From assembly GCA_017640615.1 (NCBI GenBank), contig JAEPQK010000001.1, positions 558,001-622,000 on the forward strand: a stretch of DNA of 64,000 nt, given 5' to 3'. Both the position numbers and the translations under genes were made by a program. Below the pieces are notes generated by a model that was not told the origin of the DNA, made no database searches, and was given only the letters and a program-made list of their open reading frames with translations. Of this stretch, positions 54,973 to 64,000 are shown piece after piece; within the stretch, counting starts at the first letter, position 1; each line of letters starts with the position of its first letter. Source of the stretch: Rhizobiaceae bacterium. GTDB taxonomy: Bacteria > Pseudomonadota > Alphaproteobacteria > Rhizobiales > Rhizobiaceae.

Positions 54973-55853
54973 TCGCGATCCTGCGCTCAGGTACGCCTCT
55001 TGTCTATGTCGCACTGGCAGGAGTGATCGCTCAACGTTCCGGCATCTGGCACCTTGGTCTGGAGGGTCTGATGATCACCGGCGCTTGCGCGACAATTGTT
55101 GGCACCGTCCTTACAGGGTCGGTCGGTCTTTCGCTGCTCATTGCGATCCTTCTATGCGCACTCGGTTCAGTGTTGTTTTGGCTCGTAGTTGAAATTCTGA
55201 AGGCCAACCAGATCATTGCCGGGCTCGGTCTGACCGGACTTGGCCTTGGTGGTACGTCATTGGCCATCCAGGCGATCTTTGGCAGCCAGGGTGCGGTCAG
55301 CGCGCCGGCGGGCCTTCCCAAAATCGGTGCCGCCTTTGGCGCTTATGGCGGCCTCTCAGTACTGGTGCTGGCGATGCCCTTTATTGTTTTTCTGACATGG
55401 GTCCTGTTGTGCCGGACGCGGTTCGGGCTGCGGCTCGCGGCGTCAGGAGAACATCCTTTCGCGGCGCGCAGCGTGGGAGCCAAGCCGGCCGTGATGCGCC
55501 TCGTCGCGCTGGTGATAGGCGGTGCATTCTGTGCGCTGGCGGGCGCGGAACTTGCTGCCGGCAGCCTTCAGATTTTCTCGCAGAATATGACGGCCGGGCG
55601 GGGATTTATGGGCTTCGCGGCAGTGATCTTCGGTGCTGGCCACCCGATCTGGGCGACTTTCGCGGCCCTGTTTTTCGCTATCGTGGGTGCGATCGGCATA
55701 CGCGCACAGCTCGTGTTCGGCGACCGCATCCCGCATGACCTACTGCTTGGTTTGCCATACATCGCGACCGTTTTCGGGATTTGGCTGTCGGCCCGCCTGC
55801 GTGGCGGCGCACGCGGCGCGACCGGCGGTTTCGGCGAACTGAAAGACCCTTGA
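54957..55853 (+). CDS. Nucleoside-type ABC transporter permease 2
   Basis: A 298-aa membrane protein. The start is TTG at 54957, chosen because GGAGG lies six bases before it and no ATG is available nearby. It overlaps permease 1 by 16 bases. Typical of the family are VALAGVIAQRSGIWHLGLEGLMITGA and a late VIFGAGHPIWATFAALFFAIVGA. Forms the membrane part together with permease 1. Confidence 0.85.
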   Translation: MDDIVIAILRSGTPLVYVALAGVIAQRSGIWHLGLEGLMITGACATIVGTVLTGSVGLSLLIAILLCALGSVLFWLVVEILKANQIIAGLGLTGLGLGGTSLAIQAIFGSQGAVSAPAGLPKIGAAFGAYGGLSVLVLAMPFIVFLTWVLLCRTRFGLRLAASGEHPFAARSVGAKPAVMRLVALVIGGAFCALAGAELAAGSLQIFSQNMTAGRGFMGFAAVIFGAGHPIWATFAALFFAIVGAIGIRAQLVFGDRIPHDLLLGLPYIATVFGIWLSARLRGGARGATGGFGELKDP

Positions 55854-55856
55854 TCC

Positions 55857-56798
55857 TTGAAACGCAAACTGATCATTCTCACAGATCCTGGCCAGGATCA
55901 GGCCGCGGCCCTGCTGATGATACTGGGAGCGCCGCAGGCTTTTGAGGTACTCGGACTTGTCGCGACGGCCGGCAACATCGATCTCGGGTATACGGTCAAG
56001 AACTGCCTGAAGGTTCTGGAACTAGCCGACAGGGCCGATGTTCCTGTCTATGCCGGCTGCCCGCAGCCGATGACACGCGGGCTGGTCACTGCGGAGCACG
56101 TCCATGGACCCACAGGACTGGACGGGCCTATTCTGCCCGAACCCCGGGCGACGCCCGCCTCCGCGCACGGCGTGGATTTCATTATCGACACGTTGCGACA
56201 GGCAGAGCCCGGTACCGTCACGATCTGCTCGCTGTCCCCACTCACCAACCTCGCGATGGCTTTGGTAAAGGCTCCGGATATTGCTGCACGCATCAGTGAG
56301 ATCGTGGCCATGGCCGGGGCCTATTTCGAGGTGGGCAATATTACCCCGTCAGCCGAATTCAACGTCTATGTTGATCCAGAGGCTGCGCGTATCGTGCTCG
56401 ATGCAGGCATACCGACGATACTGCTTCCGCTCGACGTTACGCACCAGATGCTCTCGACGCGAAGCCGACTCAACGCCATGCGCGGAATTGGCAATCGTTG
56501 CGGCGTTGCGACCGCCGAAATGCTTGAGTTTTCGGAAGCGTTCGACCTCAATAAATACGGATGGGACGGAGCGCCTCTGCACGGTCCGTGCGTGCCGGCA
56601 TTCATGCTTGAACCTGACATTTTCAGCGGCAGGCAGATCAATGTTTCGGTGGAAACCCGCGGCCAGCATACCCAGGGTATGACCGTTGCAGACTGGTGGG
56701 GCATCACCGACTTGCCGAAGAACGCGTTTTGGGTTCGCCATGGCGACGCTGACCGCTACTACGGGCTTTTGAACCGCTGCCTGGCCAATCTCCCATGA
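55857..56798 (+). CDS. Nucleoside hydrolase with altered calcium site
   Basis: A 313-aa protein with a TTG start at 55857 (no ATG nearby, 3 bp after the permease stop). It fits the inosine-uridine-type nucleoside hydrolases, which split ribonucleosides into base and ribose. The Ca-binding motif, usually DxDPGxDD, reads TDPGQDQ here: Asp10 and Asp14 remain, and Asp15 is Gln15. CSLSPLTNLAMAL, the MAGAYFEVGN and ITPSAEFNVYVDPEAARIVLDAG blocks are otherwise normal. It is part of the BMP importer operon. The altered ligand may be a subfamily trait. Confidence 0.85.
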   Translation: MKRKLIILTDPGQDQAAALLMILGAPQAFEVLGLVATAGNIDLGYTVKNCLKVLELADRADVPVYAGCPQPMTRGLVTAEHVHGPTGLDGPILPEPRATPASAHGVDFIIDTLRQAEPGTVTICSLSPLTNLAMALVKAPDIAARISEIVAMAGAYFEVGNITPSAEFNVYVDPEAARIVLDAGIPTILLPLDVTHQMLSTRSRLNAMRGIGNRCGVATAEMLEFSEAFDLNKYGWDGAPLHGPCVPAFMLEPDIFSGRQINVSVETRGQHTQGMTVADWWGITDLPKNAFWVRHGDADRYYGLLNRCLANLP

Positions 56799-58330
56799 AA
56801 CAGATCCTCATACGCGGCGCGACCGTACTTACCCTCAATGGTACGAATGGAACCCAGCCAGCGGTAGGCGATGTTCTCATTGAAGGCACGCAGATTGCGG
56901 CTATCGGGCCTGACCTCGAGGCATCGAACGAAGCGCTGATTATTGAAGGTCATGGCAAGCTGGTGATGCCGGGCCTCGTTAACGCGCACACTCATTCAAG
57001 CGAGACGTTCTTTCGTGGGCGCTACGAAAAAATGCCGCTTGAAGTCTGGCTGCTCTATGCCTACCCGCTGCTGATGGGCCCGGTGATCGACAAGGAGCTG
57101 TTGCACCTGCGCTCACTATTGCTGGCCACCGAGTCGCTGAAGGCCGGCGTCACCACACTGTCGGATTGTTTCTTCGACCCGCCCCGGCACGAACTGGACC
57201 GGCTGGGCACTGTTTTCGGCGCGTATGAGCTCGCGGGAATACGCGCCAACGTGTCGAGCGGAGTAATGAACATCCCCACGCTCGACGCGCTTCCTTTCGC
57301 GCGCGACGTCGTGCCAACGGATATCCAGCAGCAACTCGATTTCGGTCCGCCAATCACGGCCAGAGCCTATGTCGACTATTGCCGCTCGGCTATTGACGCG
57401 TTCGATGGCAGGTCTGGACGATTGAGATTTATGGTCGCGCCATCCGCGCCGCAGCGCTGTACGGCCGATTTGCTGACCGCGTGTTTCGAACTGGCTGTGG
57501 CTCACGATCTCCCGTTTCACTGTCATGTTCTTGAGACGATCACCCAAGCGGTAACGGGACCGGAACTCTATGGCCGCAGCCTGATCCGATATCTGGACGA
57601 ACTCGGGGTGCTTGGCCGCAATACAACGATCGCTCATTCGGTTTGGGTGGATGACGCCGACATGGCCGTTATGGGTGCTGCCGGCGTATCGGTGGTGCAC
57701 AACGCCGTTTCCAACCTCAAGCTCGGGGCGGGCGTAGCGCCGGTACGACGGCTCATGGAGGCCGGTGTCACGCTGGCGCTCGGCACCGACGGCGTTTCCT
57801 CCAACGATACGGCCAGCATCTTCGACGTCATGCGGGTCGCCGGGTTGCTGCATGGCGCCAGCGGGCCGGATGCCGACAGTTGGCTCTCCTCCGTCGAACT
57901 TCTTCAGGCTGCGACCATCGGTGGTGCGAGCAGCGCTTTGATGGAAGATGTTTGCGGATCGCTTGAGCCCGGCAAGGCTGCAGATATCATTATGCTGGAT
58001 CTGCAGGACTGTGCCTTCACGCCCATGAATGACATTGCCCGGCACCTCGTTTACGCCGCCAATGGCTCAAATGTGGACACCACTATCGTGGCGGGAGAGG
58101 TGGTCATGCGCGGGCGCCGCATGACGCGCTTCGATGAAGATGCCCTGTTTGAGGAAATACGCGAGCACGTTCCGGCTTATCTGAAGGCACACACTGAGGT
58201 TGAGCAGCGCAATCGGTTTCTTGAACCGTATTTCGCGGAAATTCACCGTCGGGCTGCAGCCAGTCATTCCGGTGTTTACCGGTATGCAGGCGATGCACCG
58301 TTGCGCCAGAAGAACTGGCAGCTGCGGTAG
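56795..58330 (+). CDS. Deaminase-type amidohydrolase (SsnA/MtaD-like)
   Basis: A 511-aa protein starting with ATGA overlap to the hydrolase. Metal-site residues: His65 and His67 in NAHTHSS, a PFHCHVLET His-Glu block near 240, IAHSVWVDD, and LGTDGVSSND near 330. These are the features of COG0402 deaminases, which remove amino groups from guanine, cytosine, adenosine derivatives, SAH or 8-oxoguanine. With a nucleoside importer and hydrolase, a base or nucleoside substrate is likely. An active-site metal, Zn or Fe, is expected. The exact substrate is undecided. Confidence 0.88.
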   Translation: MKQILIRGATVLTLNGTNGTQPAVGDVLIEGTQIAAIGPDLEASNEALIIEGHGKLVMPGLVNAHTHSSETFFRGRYEKMPLEVWLLYAYPLLMGPVIDKELLHLRSLLLATESLKAGVTTLSDCFFDPPRHELDRLGTVFGAYELAGIRANVSSGVMNIPTLDALPFARDVVPTDIQQQLDFGPPITARAYVDYCRSAIDAFDGRSGRLRFMVAPSAPQRCTADLLTACFELAVAHDLPFHCHVLETITQAVTGPELYGRSLIRYLDELGVLGRNTTIAHSVWVDDADMAVMGAAGVSVVHNAVSNLKLGAGVAPVRRLMEAGVTLALGTDGVSSNDTASIFDVMRVAGLLHGASGPDADSWLSSVELLQAATIGGASSALMEDVCGSLEPGKAADIIMLDLQDCAFTPMNDIARHLVYAANGSNVDTTIVAGEVVMRGRRMTRFDEDALFEEIREHVPAYLKAHTEVEQRNRFLEPYFAEIHRRAAASHSGVYRYAGDAPLRQKNWQLR

Positions 58331-58518
58331 CGCCTTCGCATTTCAGGCGGCAAGATGAGCGTGGACTCGGTCCGGCGAACTTACTGGTCCTCGGTGGGGC
58401 GATGGATCGCTCTGAACGGCCGCTCGTCGAATGCCGGGACGGATCAGGCACTACCCATCAGCGCTCGATGCGCTAGGTGAGGGTCGCCACAAGACTGACC
58501 CGCAATCCGGAAACGCAC

Positions 58519-59082
58519 ATGCATTGGTTGTTCAGCGCTGTTGAAGAGTTGCTGCCGGTCATCGTCTTCTTCGTCGGGCAGCAGATCGCCGGTTTTCAGG
58601 TCGGGCTGATTGCGATGGTGCTGCTAACGCTCGCACTGCTTGGCGCGGCCCATGCATTCGGCCGGGCTGCGCCGCGTTTCGCGCTGGCGAGCACAGTCGC
58701 GCTGCTGGTGTTTTCGATCCCGAGCATCGCGACCGGCGACAGCAGCTATTTTCAGGTTTCGGATACGGTCCTCGACGGGTTCTTCGCGCTGCTTTTGCTT
58801 GGGAGCGTCGTGTTCGGCGTGCCGGTGCTGAAATTTCTGTTCGGACAGATTTTTGCGATCACCGACGAGGCCTGGCGGATATTGTCGCTGCGCTGGGGCT
58901 TTCTCTTTCTGGTGCTCGCGGTGCTCAACGAGTTCATCCGGCTGGAATATTCCGAAAGCGTGTGGGCGACGTTCAAGCTCGTCTCCACCATCTTCATTCT
59001 GCTGTTCGGCTGCTACCAGTTCACGCTGTCGGCGCGCATGAGGATCCCTGGAGAATCCAATTGGCTCGGCCTGCGGCGATAG
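58519..59082 (+). CDS. YciB/IspZ-type inner-membrane protein
   Basis: A 187-aa integral membrane protein from ATG 58519 with about five helices. It matches the intracellular septation protein A (YciB/IspZ) pattern: N-terminal EELLPVIVFFVGQQIAGFQVG, FFALLLLGSVVFGVPVLKFLFGQ, and ALRWGFLFL-like helix LSLRWGFLFLVLAVLNEFIRLEYSESVWATFK. The family has a role in envelope maintenance, with unclear function. The 188 bp between the deaminase stop and this gene hold no gene or clear terminator. Confidence 0.83.
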   Translation: MHWLFSAVEELLPVIVFFVGQQIAGFQVGLIAMVLLTLALLGAAHAFGRAAPRFALASTVALLVFSIPSIATGDSSYFQVSDTVLDGFFALLLLGSVVFGVPVLKFLFGQIFAITDEAWRILSLRWGFLFLVLAVLNEFIRLEYSESVWATFKLVSTIFILLFGCYQFTLSARMRIPGESNWLGLRR

Positions 59083-59157
59083 TTGCGCGGCAACGCAATT
59101 GCACGGGCTCGCAGATGGCGCAGGAGCGCTGTGGATTGGCCGCAATTCGCGGCCGAG

Positions 59158-59186
59158 TTGACAACGGCCCTGTGGGTCTAAAGATT
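59158..59186 (+). promoter_or_regulatory. Possible promoter of the second LacI gene
   Basis: TTGACA (59158-59163) and AAGATT (59181-59186) are 17 bp apart, 28 bp before the regulator ATG. GGAGCGCT at 59123-59130 matches eight bases of the operator at 60281 and lies upstream of this promoter. Confidence 0.45.
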
Positions 59187-59214
59187 CTGCCTCTCCCGCC
59201 ACAGGTATTCGAAC

Positions 59215-60228
59215 ATGACCACTTCCTTGAGGCAGAAGCCGCCGACACTGGCCGATGTGGCGAAGCGCGCGGGCGTTTCGCGCAGCCTCGTTTCGCTGGC
59301 GATCAGGGGCGAGGGATATGTCCGGGCCGAATCGCGGGAGAAAATCCTCAAGGCCGTTCAAGAGCTGAACTACGTGCCGAACTTCGCGGCGCGCACGCTG
59401 GCCAGCGCGCGCAGCTCCTATGTCGGCACGCTTGTCGGCGACGTGACCAACCCGCTGCAGGCGGAGATCGCCAAATGGGTGACGGTGCTGACGGCGGAAA
59501 ACGGTCGCGGCGCGCTGCTGTCGATCGATGCCGGCACCGACCAGAAGGCCGAGCAGGCGATCGAAAGCCTGATGTCGCTGCGCGTGCCGAGCGCGATCCT
59601 GATCGGTGCGCCCTATGAGAAGGTTGCGATCGCGCGCGTGGCCGAGCGGTTGCCCAGCGTCTATATCGGCCGGCTGTTGAAAGTCGTCGATATCGACAGC
59701 GTGACCACCGATCATATTCTTGGTGCGAATATCGCCGTCGACCATCTGGTTTCCGTCGGTTGCCGGCGGATCGTGCATCTAGGCGGTGGGGCATCACCCG
59801 GTGCGCAACGTATGGAGACAGGCTACCGCGAGGCGATGGCCCGGCATGGGCTTTCAGAACACGCCGAAGTGGTGCGCAGCGCCTATTCGGTCGACGCCGG
59901 CGCGATGGCGGGCAGGGCGCTTTTTGCCCGCGACCGGCTGCCCGACGCTATCTTTGCCTGTAGCGATCTCACCGCGATCGGTGTGCTCAACGAAGCGGTG
60001 AAACACGGCATCTCGATTCCGGACCAGCTGTGCGTGATGGGTTATGACGATGTCACGCTTTCGGGCTCCGAAACGCTTGCGCTGTCGTCAATACACCAGT
60101 CGGCGCGCGACCTCGCGGAGGCCGGCATCAAAGCGCTCGAGCGGCGGCTCGAAAACCCGGACGCGCCCCGCGAGAAGGTGCTCGTGCTTCCGCGGCTGGC
60201 AGTTCGCCGCAGCACATCGCGAACGTGA
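59215..60228 (+). CDS. LacI-family regulator of the second sugar operon
   Basis: A 337-aa LacI-type protein. The helix-turn-helix is PTLADVAKRAGVSRSLVSLAIRGEGYVRAESREKILKAVQELNYVPN, the C-terminal ligand domain is complete with the DDVTLS block near residue 280. It stands ahead of an ABC importer operon on the same strand, separated by a promoter with a perfect LacI-type palindrome. I infer a sugar-responsive repressor of the operon. Confidence 0.9.
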   Translation: MTTSLRQKPPTLADVAKRAGVSRSLVSLAIRGEGYVRAESREKILKAVQELNYVPNFAARTLASARSSYVGTLVGDVTNPLQAEIAKWVTVLTAENGRGALLSIDAGTDQKAEQAIESLMSLRVPSAILIGAPYEKVAIARVAERLPSVYIGRLLKVVDIDSVTTDHILGANIAVDHLVSVGCRRIVHLGGGASPGAQRMETGYREAMARHGLSEHAEVVRSAYSVDAGAMAGRALFARDRLPDAIFACSDLTAIGVLNEAVKHGISIPDQLCVMGYDDVTLSGSETLALSSIHQSARDLAEAGIKALERRLENPDAPREKVLVLPRLAVRRSTSRT

Positions 60229-60246
60229 CATTCCTGTGACGGGCTA

Positions 60247-60298
60247 TTGACAAGGCGCGCGCGAACATGAATTGTCTGCGTATTGGAGCGCTCCAATA
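60247..60298 (+). promoter_or_regulatory. Promoter and perfect 18-bp LacI operator
   Basis: TTGACA (60247-60252) and AATTGT (60270-60275) form a -35/-10 pair at 17 bp, with only the -35 near-ideal. Immediately downstream TATTGGAGCGCTCCAATA (60281-60298) is an exact palindrome with the CG centre common in LacI-family sites. It covers the expected start of transcription, which fits repression. Confidence 0.75.
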
Positions 60299-60342
60299 AA
60301 TTTGCGCGGACGGCTCCATCCGCACAAGGAAACGAAGCATTC

Positions 60343-61434
<1,092 letters not shown>

Positions 61435-61461
61435 GGCGCAAACAACTCAGGAGGAGCTATT

Positions 61462-62838
61462 ATGGGGAACATCAGCAAGAAAATTGTGCGGCTGACGGCC
61501 GCGGTCGGACTTCTGTCCGCCACCGCTTTGCCGACATTCGCCGCAACGGAAATCAACGTGATCGGCTTCGGCGCCGGCTTCGCGTGGAGCGATCTGTTCG
61601 GCGCGTCGGGCACCGAGAAAACGCAGAAGCTGCTCGACTTCGAGGCCAAATACGACATCGTCATCAACATGGAATTTGCCGATGAGGAAGTCGCCCGCCA
61701 GAAGGTGCTGCTCGATCTGGTGAATGGAACCGGAAATTACGATCTGGTGATGCTGGGCAGCGACGGCGCCGTTCAGACCTTCTCCGCCGCCGGCTATCTG
61801 GAGCCGCTTGACGACTATCTGTCGAGCGCGACCGACGTCTTCGACGCATCGAAGGTTTATCAGCCGTTCCTGGAAGCCAACACGGTGAACGGCAAGCTGT
61901 GGGGCCTGCCCTATTATTCCTTCGGCGCCGGCGTCGTCTATCGCAAGGACATCTTCGACAAATACGGCATCACCTCGTTCCCCGAGACGACCGAGGGGCT
62001 GGAGCAGGCGCTGCAGACCATCAAGGAGGGTCTCGCTGCTGACGGGATGGACGATGTCTACCCGCTGACCATGCGCGGTGCGCCGGGCGAAGAGCCTTCG
62101 CTCGACCTGTCGGGCTTCGTTTATGCCTATGCCGGTTATCCGGCCTGGTTCGAAGGCGGGCCGACCACGCCTGACGAAATCAAGGAGAAGAAGGCGCAGC
62201 CGATCTTCAATGGCGACTTCAAGCCGGGCTTCGAAACCTTCGTGCGCTGGTCGCGCGACTATGGCCCGCCCGGTATTGCCACGCATACCTGGGTCGACAT
62301 GATGAACCTCTACGCCCAGGGCAAGGCAGTCGTGCTGATGCCGTCGGCGATCAATGCTTTTGCTGGTATTCCGGGCTCGGAAGTGCCGGAAGTGAAGGAA
62401 CACAGCGCATTTGCGCCGTCGCCCGTCGGCCCGTCTGGCAAGGCCGTGCAGAGCTTCTGGACCTTCTCCATCGGCGTATCGGCATTTTCGGAGAACAAGG
62501 ACGCTGCCTACAAGGCGCTGGCGTTCCTGACCAGCGAGCCGGTGTTGCGCGACTTTGCGAACTCCTTCGGCTGGCCTTACACGACCTATCCGGAGATCAT
62601 GAATTCGCCGACGCTGACCGAGCGTTGGCCGGCCGAAATGCTGAGCCAGATCGAGGCTTCGTTCAGCGAGGCGGACCCCCACTACTTCCCCTACATCCCG
62701 GAGCTGGTGGAGTTCATGGACCAGATCGGAACGGCTGCATCGTCTTCGATCGCCGGCACGACGAGTGTCGATGAGAGCCTCGACGACCTGCAGAGTTGGG
62801 CTTCGGAGCGCATGACGCGCGCCGGGTACTACAAGTAA
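61462..62838 (+). CDS. Sugar ABC transporter substrate-binding protein
   Basis: A 458-aa periplasmic protein. The signal peptide ends near residue 28 (TFAAT). The family 1 solute-binding pattern is visible in YDLVMLGSDGAVQTFSAAGYLEPLDDYL, LWGLPYYSFGAGVVYRKDIFDKYGI and the late SFWTFSIGVSAFSENKDAAYKALAFL. GGAGG lies upstream. It gives no clear sugar specificity; a di- or oligosaccharide or polyol is possible. Confidence 0.87.
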   Translation: MGNISKKIVRLTAAVGLLSATALPTFAATEINVIGFGAGFAWSDLFGASGTEKTQKLLDFEAKYDIVINMEFADEEVARQKVLLDLVNGTGNYDLVMLGSDGAVQTFSAAGYLEPLDDYLSSATDVFDASKVYQPFLEANTVNGKLWGLPYYSFGAGVVYRKDIFDKYGITSFPETTEGLEQALQTIKEGLAADGMDDVYPLTMRGAPGEEPSLDLSGFVYAYAGYPAWFEGGPTTPDEIKEKKAQPIFNGDFKPGFETFVRWSRDYGPPGIATHTWVDMMNLYAQGKAVVLMPSAINAFAGIPGSEVPEVKEHSAFAPSPVGPSGKAVQSFWTFSIGVSAFSENKDAAYKALAFLTSEPVLRDFANSFGWPYTTYPEIMNSPTLTERWPAEMLSQIEASFSEADPHYFPYIPELVEFMDQIGTAASSSIAGTTSVDESLDDLQSWASERMTRAGYYK

Positions 62839-62849
62839 AGTGAGACTAT

Positions 62850-62875
62850 CCGCCGGGGCATCTTTGCCCCGGCGG
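62850..62875 (+). other. Intercistronic hairpin after the binding-protein gene
   Basis: CCGCCGGGGC (62850-62859) and GCCCCGGCGG (62866-62875) form a perfect 10-bp stem with a 6-nt loop, just before the permease gene. No T-run follows. It corresponds to the hairpin found after smoE. Confidence 0.65.
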
Positions 62876-62895
62876 TTCATCGGGAAGCTCGGTTC

Positions 62896-63747
62896 ATGCT
62901 GACAGATTGGCGTTTCTGGTTTTCGGTTCCGGCGGTGCTGGCGCTCGGCGTCGTCGTGCTGTTTCCGACCGGCTTTCTGTTCTGGATGAGCGTGTCGCAC
63001 TGGATCCTGACCGAGCCTGGCGTCTATTTCTACGGCTTCCAGAATTTCGCCACGCTGCTGAATTCGAGCGCGTTCCACTCGGCGGCGTGGGTGACGGTTT
63101 CCTATCTCGTGCTGTCGACAACGATCATGCTGGGGCTCGGCTTCGCCTTCGCGCTGGCGCTTTCGCGACCGGGGTCTCCTGGATACCTGCGGGCGCTCAT
63201 CGTTATGCCGCTGGTTATCCCACCCGTGGTGGCGGGCTTCACCTGGCGTTTCCTTCTCAATGGCGAGATCGGCTTTCTGGGCGCCTATCTTCTGCCTGCG
63301 ATCGGGCTTGAGACCAATCTTCTGGCCAGCCCGGTCGGCGCGCTGTTCTCGATTGTGATCGCAGACGTGTGGAGCCGCACGCCGTTCATGTTTCTCATCT
63401 TCCTGGCCGCGCTCCAGTCGATCCCGCGCGACTATTACGAGGCGATACGGCTCGACGGAGCGAAGCGGTTTCAGGAGTTCTGGCTGGTCACGCTGCCGAT
63501 GATGAAGGGTGCTGTCAGCGTCGCGATCCTGTTCCGCATCATCGACGCGCTGAACACGTTCGAACTCATCTATGTGATGACGAAGGGCGGGCCCGGGCGC
63601 GCGACGCAGACCTTCTCGCTGCTTGGCTGGAAGATCGCATTTCAGGGCTTCGATTTCGGCGGCGCAGCGGCGCTCGGCGTGGTCATGGTGTTTGCAACGA
63701 CGATCGTTGCGCTGATCGTGTTCCGCCGTTTCATGAGGAGTGCGTGA
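62896..63747 (+). CDS. Sugar ABC transporter permease (MalF type)
   Basis: A 283-aa permease with six helices. Its EAA loop is YYEAIRLDGAKRFQEFWLVTLPMMKGAV. It starts at ATG 62896 about 20 bp after the hairpin and overlaps the next permease by one base (TGATG). Partner of the permease cut by the right edge. Confidence 0.88.
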   Translation: MLTDWRFWFSVPAVLALGVVVLFPTGFLFWMSVSHWILTEPGVYFYGFQNFATLLNSSAFHSAAWVTVSYLVLSTTIMLGLGFAFALALSRPGSPGYLRALIVMPLVIPPVVAGFTWRFLLNGEIGFLGAYLLPAIGLETNLLASPVGALFSIVIADVWSRTPFMFLIFLAALQSIPRDYYEAIRLDGAKRFQEFWLVTLPMMKGAVSVAILFRIIDALNTFELIYVMTKGGPGRATQTFSLLGWKIAFQGFDFGGAAALGVVMVFATTIVALIVFRRFMRSA

Positions 63748-64000
63748 TGGCGCGCAAGCCGGGAGAAACAATCTGGAGCGACGCCGGACGCTGGCTGATG
63801 ATCACGCTGTCGCTGGTGTTCGTTCTGTTTCCGATCGTGTGGCTGACGGTTGCGTCGCTGAAGACGCGCAATGCCGCGCTTGCGGTTCCGCCGGAGCTTA
63901 TTTTCACGCCGGACTTCGACGCGTATTCGCGAATCTTTTCAGGCGGTTTTCTGGGTGCGTTCCAAAACAGCCTGATCATTGCGCTGACCAATGTGTTTCT
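63747..64000 (+). CDS. Sugar ABC transporter permease (MalG type), N-terminal part
   Basis: The first 84 codons are visible, from ATG 63747 to the right edge. MARKPGETIW is followed by a membrane helix (LMITLSLVFVLFPIVWLTVASLKT) and the FQNSLIIALTNV start of the second helix. The layout equals other MalG-type permeases. The rest lies beyond the window. Confidence 0.85.
   Translation, partial: MARKPGETIWSDAGRWLMITLSLVFVLFPIVWLTVASLKTRNAALAVPPELIFTPDFDAYSRIFSGGFLGAFQNSLIIALTNVF

Noticed and set aside
61447..63771. 774-codon open frame on the minus strand
   Set aside because: It lies wholly opposite the sugar-binding protein and permease genes, which have clear domains. Long antisense frames arise from high GC codon bias.

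Overview
The window is high-GC DNA from one chromosome of an alphaproteobacterium, most likely a Rhizobiales (Hyphomicrobiales) member close to Phyllobacteriaceae. This rests on the order carA / yqeY / dnaG / rpoD, on a rhizobial-type polyol operon (smoEFGKS-mtlK), and on orphan TadG-like, LuxR-type and HlyU-like genes of the kind common in that order. I see no rRNA, CRISPR array, insertion sequence, phage or plasmid gene. One tRNA gene (CAT anticodon, tRNA-Ile2 type) is present. All calls come from reading the sequence and from memory of protein families; no database search was run.

Layout. 1-9.9 kb: two large paralogous caspase-like proteins (the first cut by the left edge) flank a cassette of SDR, flavin reductase and StyA/indole-monooxygenase-like flavoprotein with a divergent AraC regulator, followed by a DUF1801 protein and a diguanylate cyclase. 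10-24 kb: a zinc metallopeptidase, an orphan TadG-like vWA protein, and the housekeeping block carA, yqeY, dnaG, rpoD with two stand-alone DksA-type zinc-finger proteins, a PRC-barrel protein and an orphan BrnA antitoxin. Two TetR genes follow, each with clear operator palindromes. 24-39.5 kb: mixed single genes, including a secreted metzincin with PAN domains, a GST-like protein, a PanE-like reductase, a small mercury-type uptake locus (MerR / MerT-like / GDCCVxC), an exonuclease-CBS-DUF294 fusion and an OmpA-like protein with an Ala/Glu/Pro-rich segment.

39.8-47.5 kb: a LacI-type regulator and a sorbitol/mannitol operon (ABC importer plus two polyol dehydrogenases), with the same operator core before the regulator gene and before the operon. 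47.5-58.3 kb: a RutR-like TetR regulator diverges from a long operon encoding a uracil-DNA-glycosylase-like protein, a GMC oxidoreductase, a NIPSNAP protein, a BMP-type nucleoside ABC importer, a nucleoside hydrolase and a deaminase-type amidohydrolase. Two near-consensus RutR sites lie in the divergent promoter region. This is the most interesting locus: it looks like uptake and breakdown of nucleosides, with a DNA-repair-type fold as the first gene. 58.5-64 kb: a YciB/IspZ-type membrane protein, then a second LacI-controlled sugar ABC operon with a perfect 18-bp operator, cut by the right edge.
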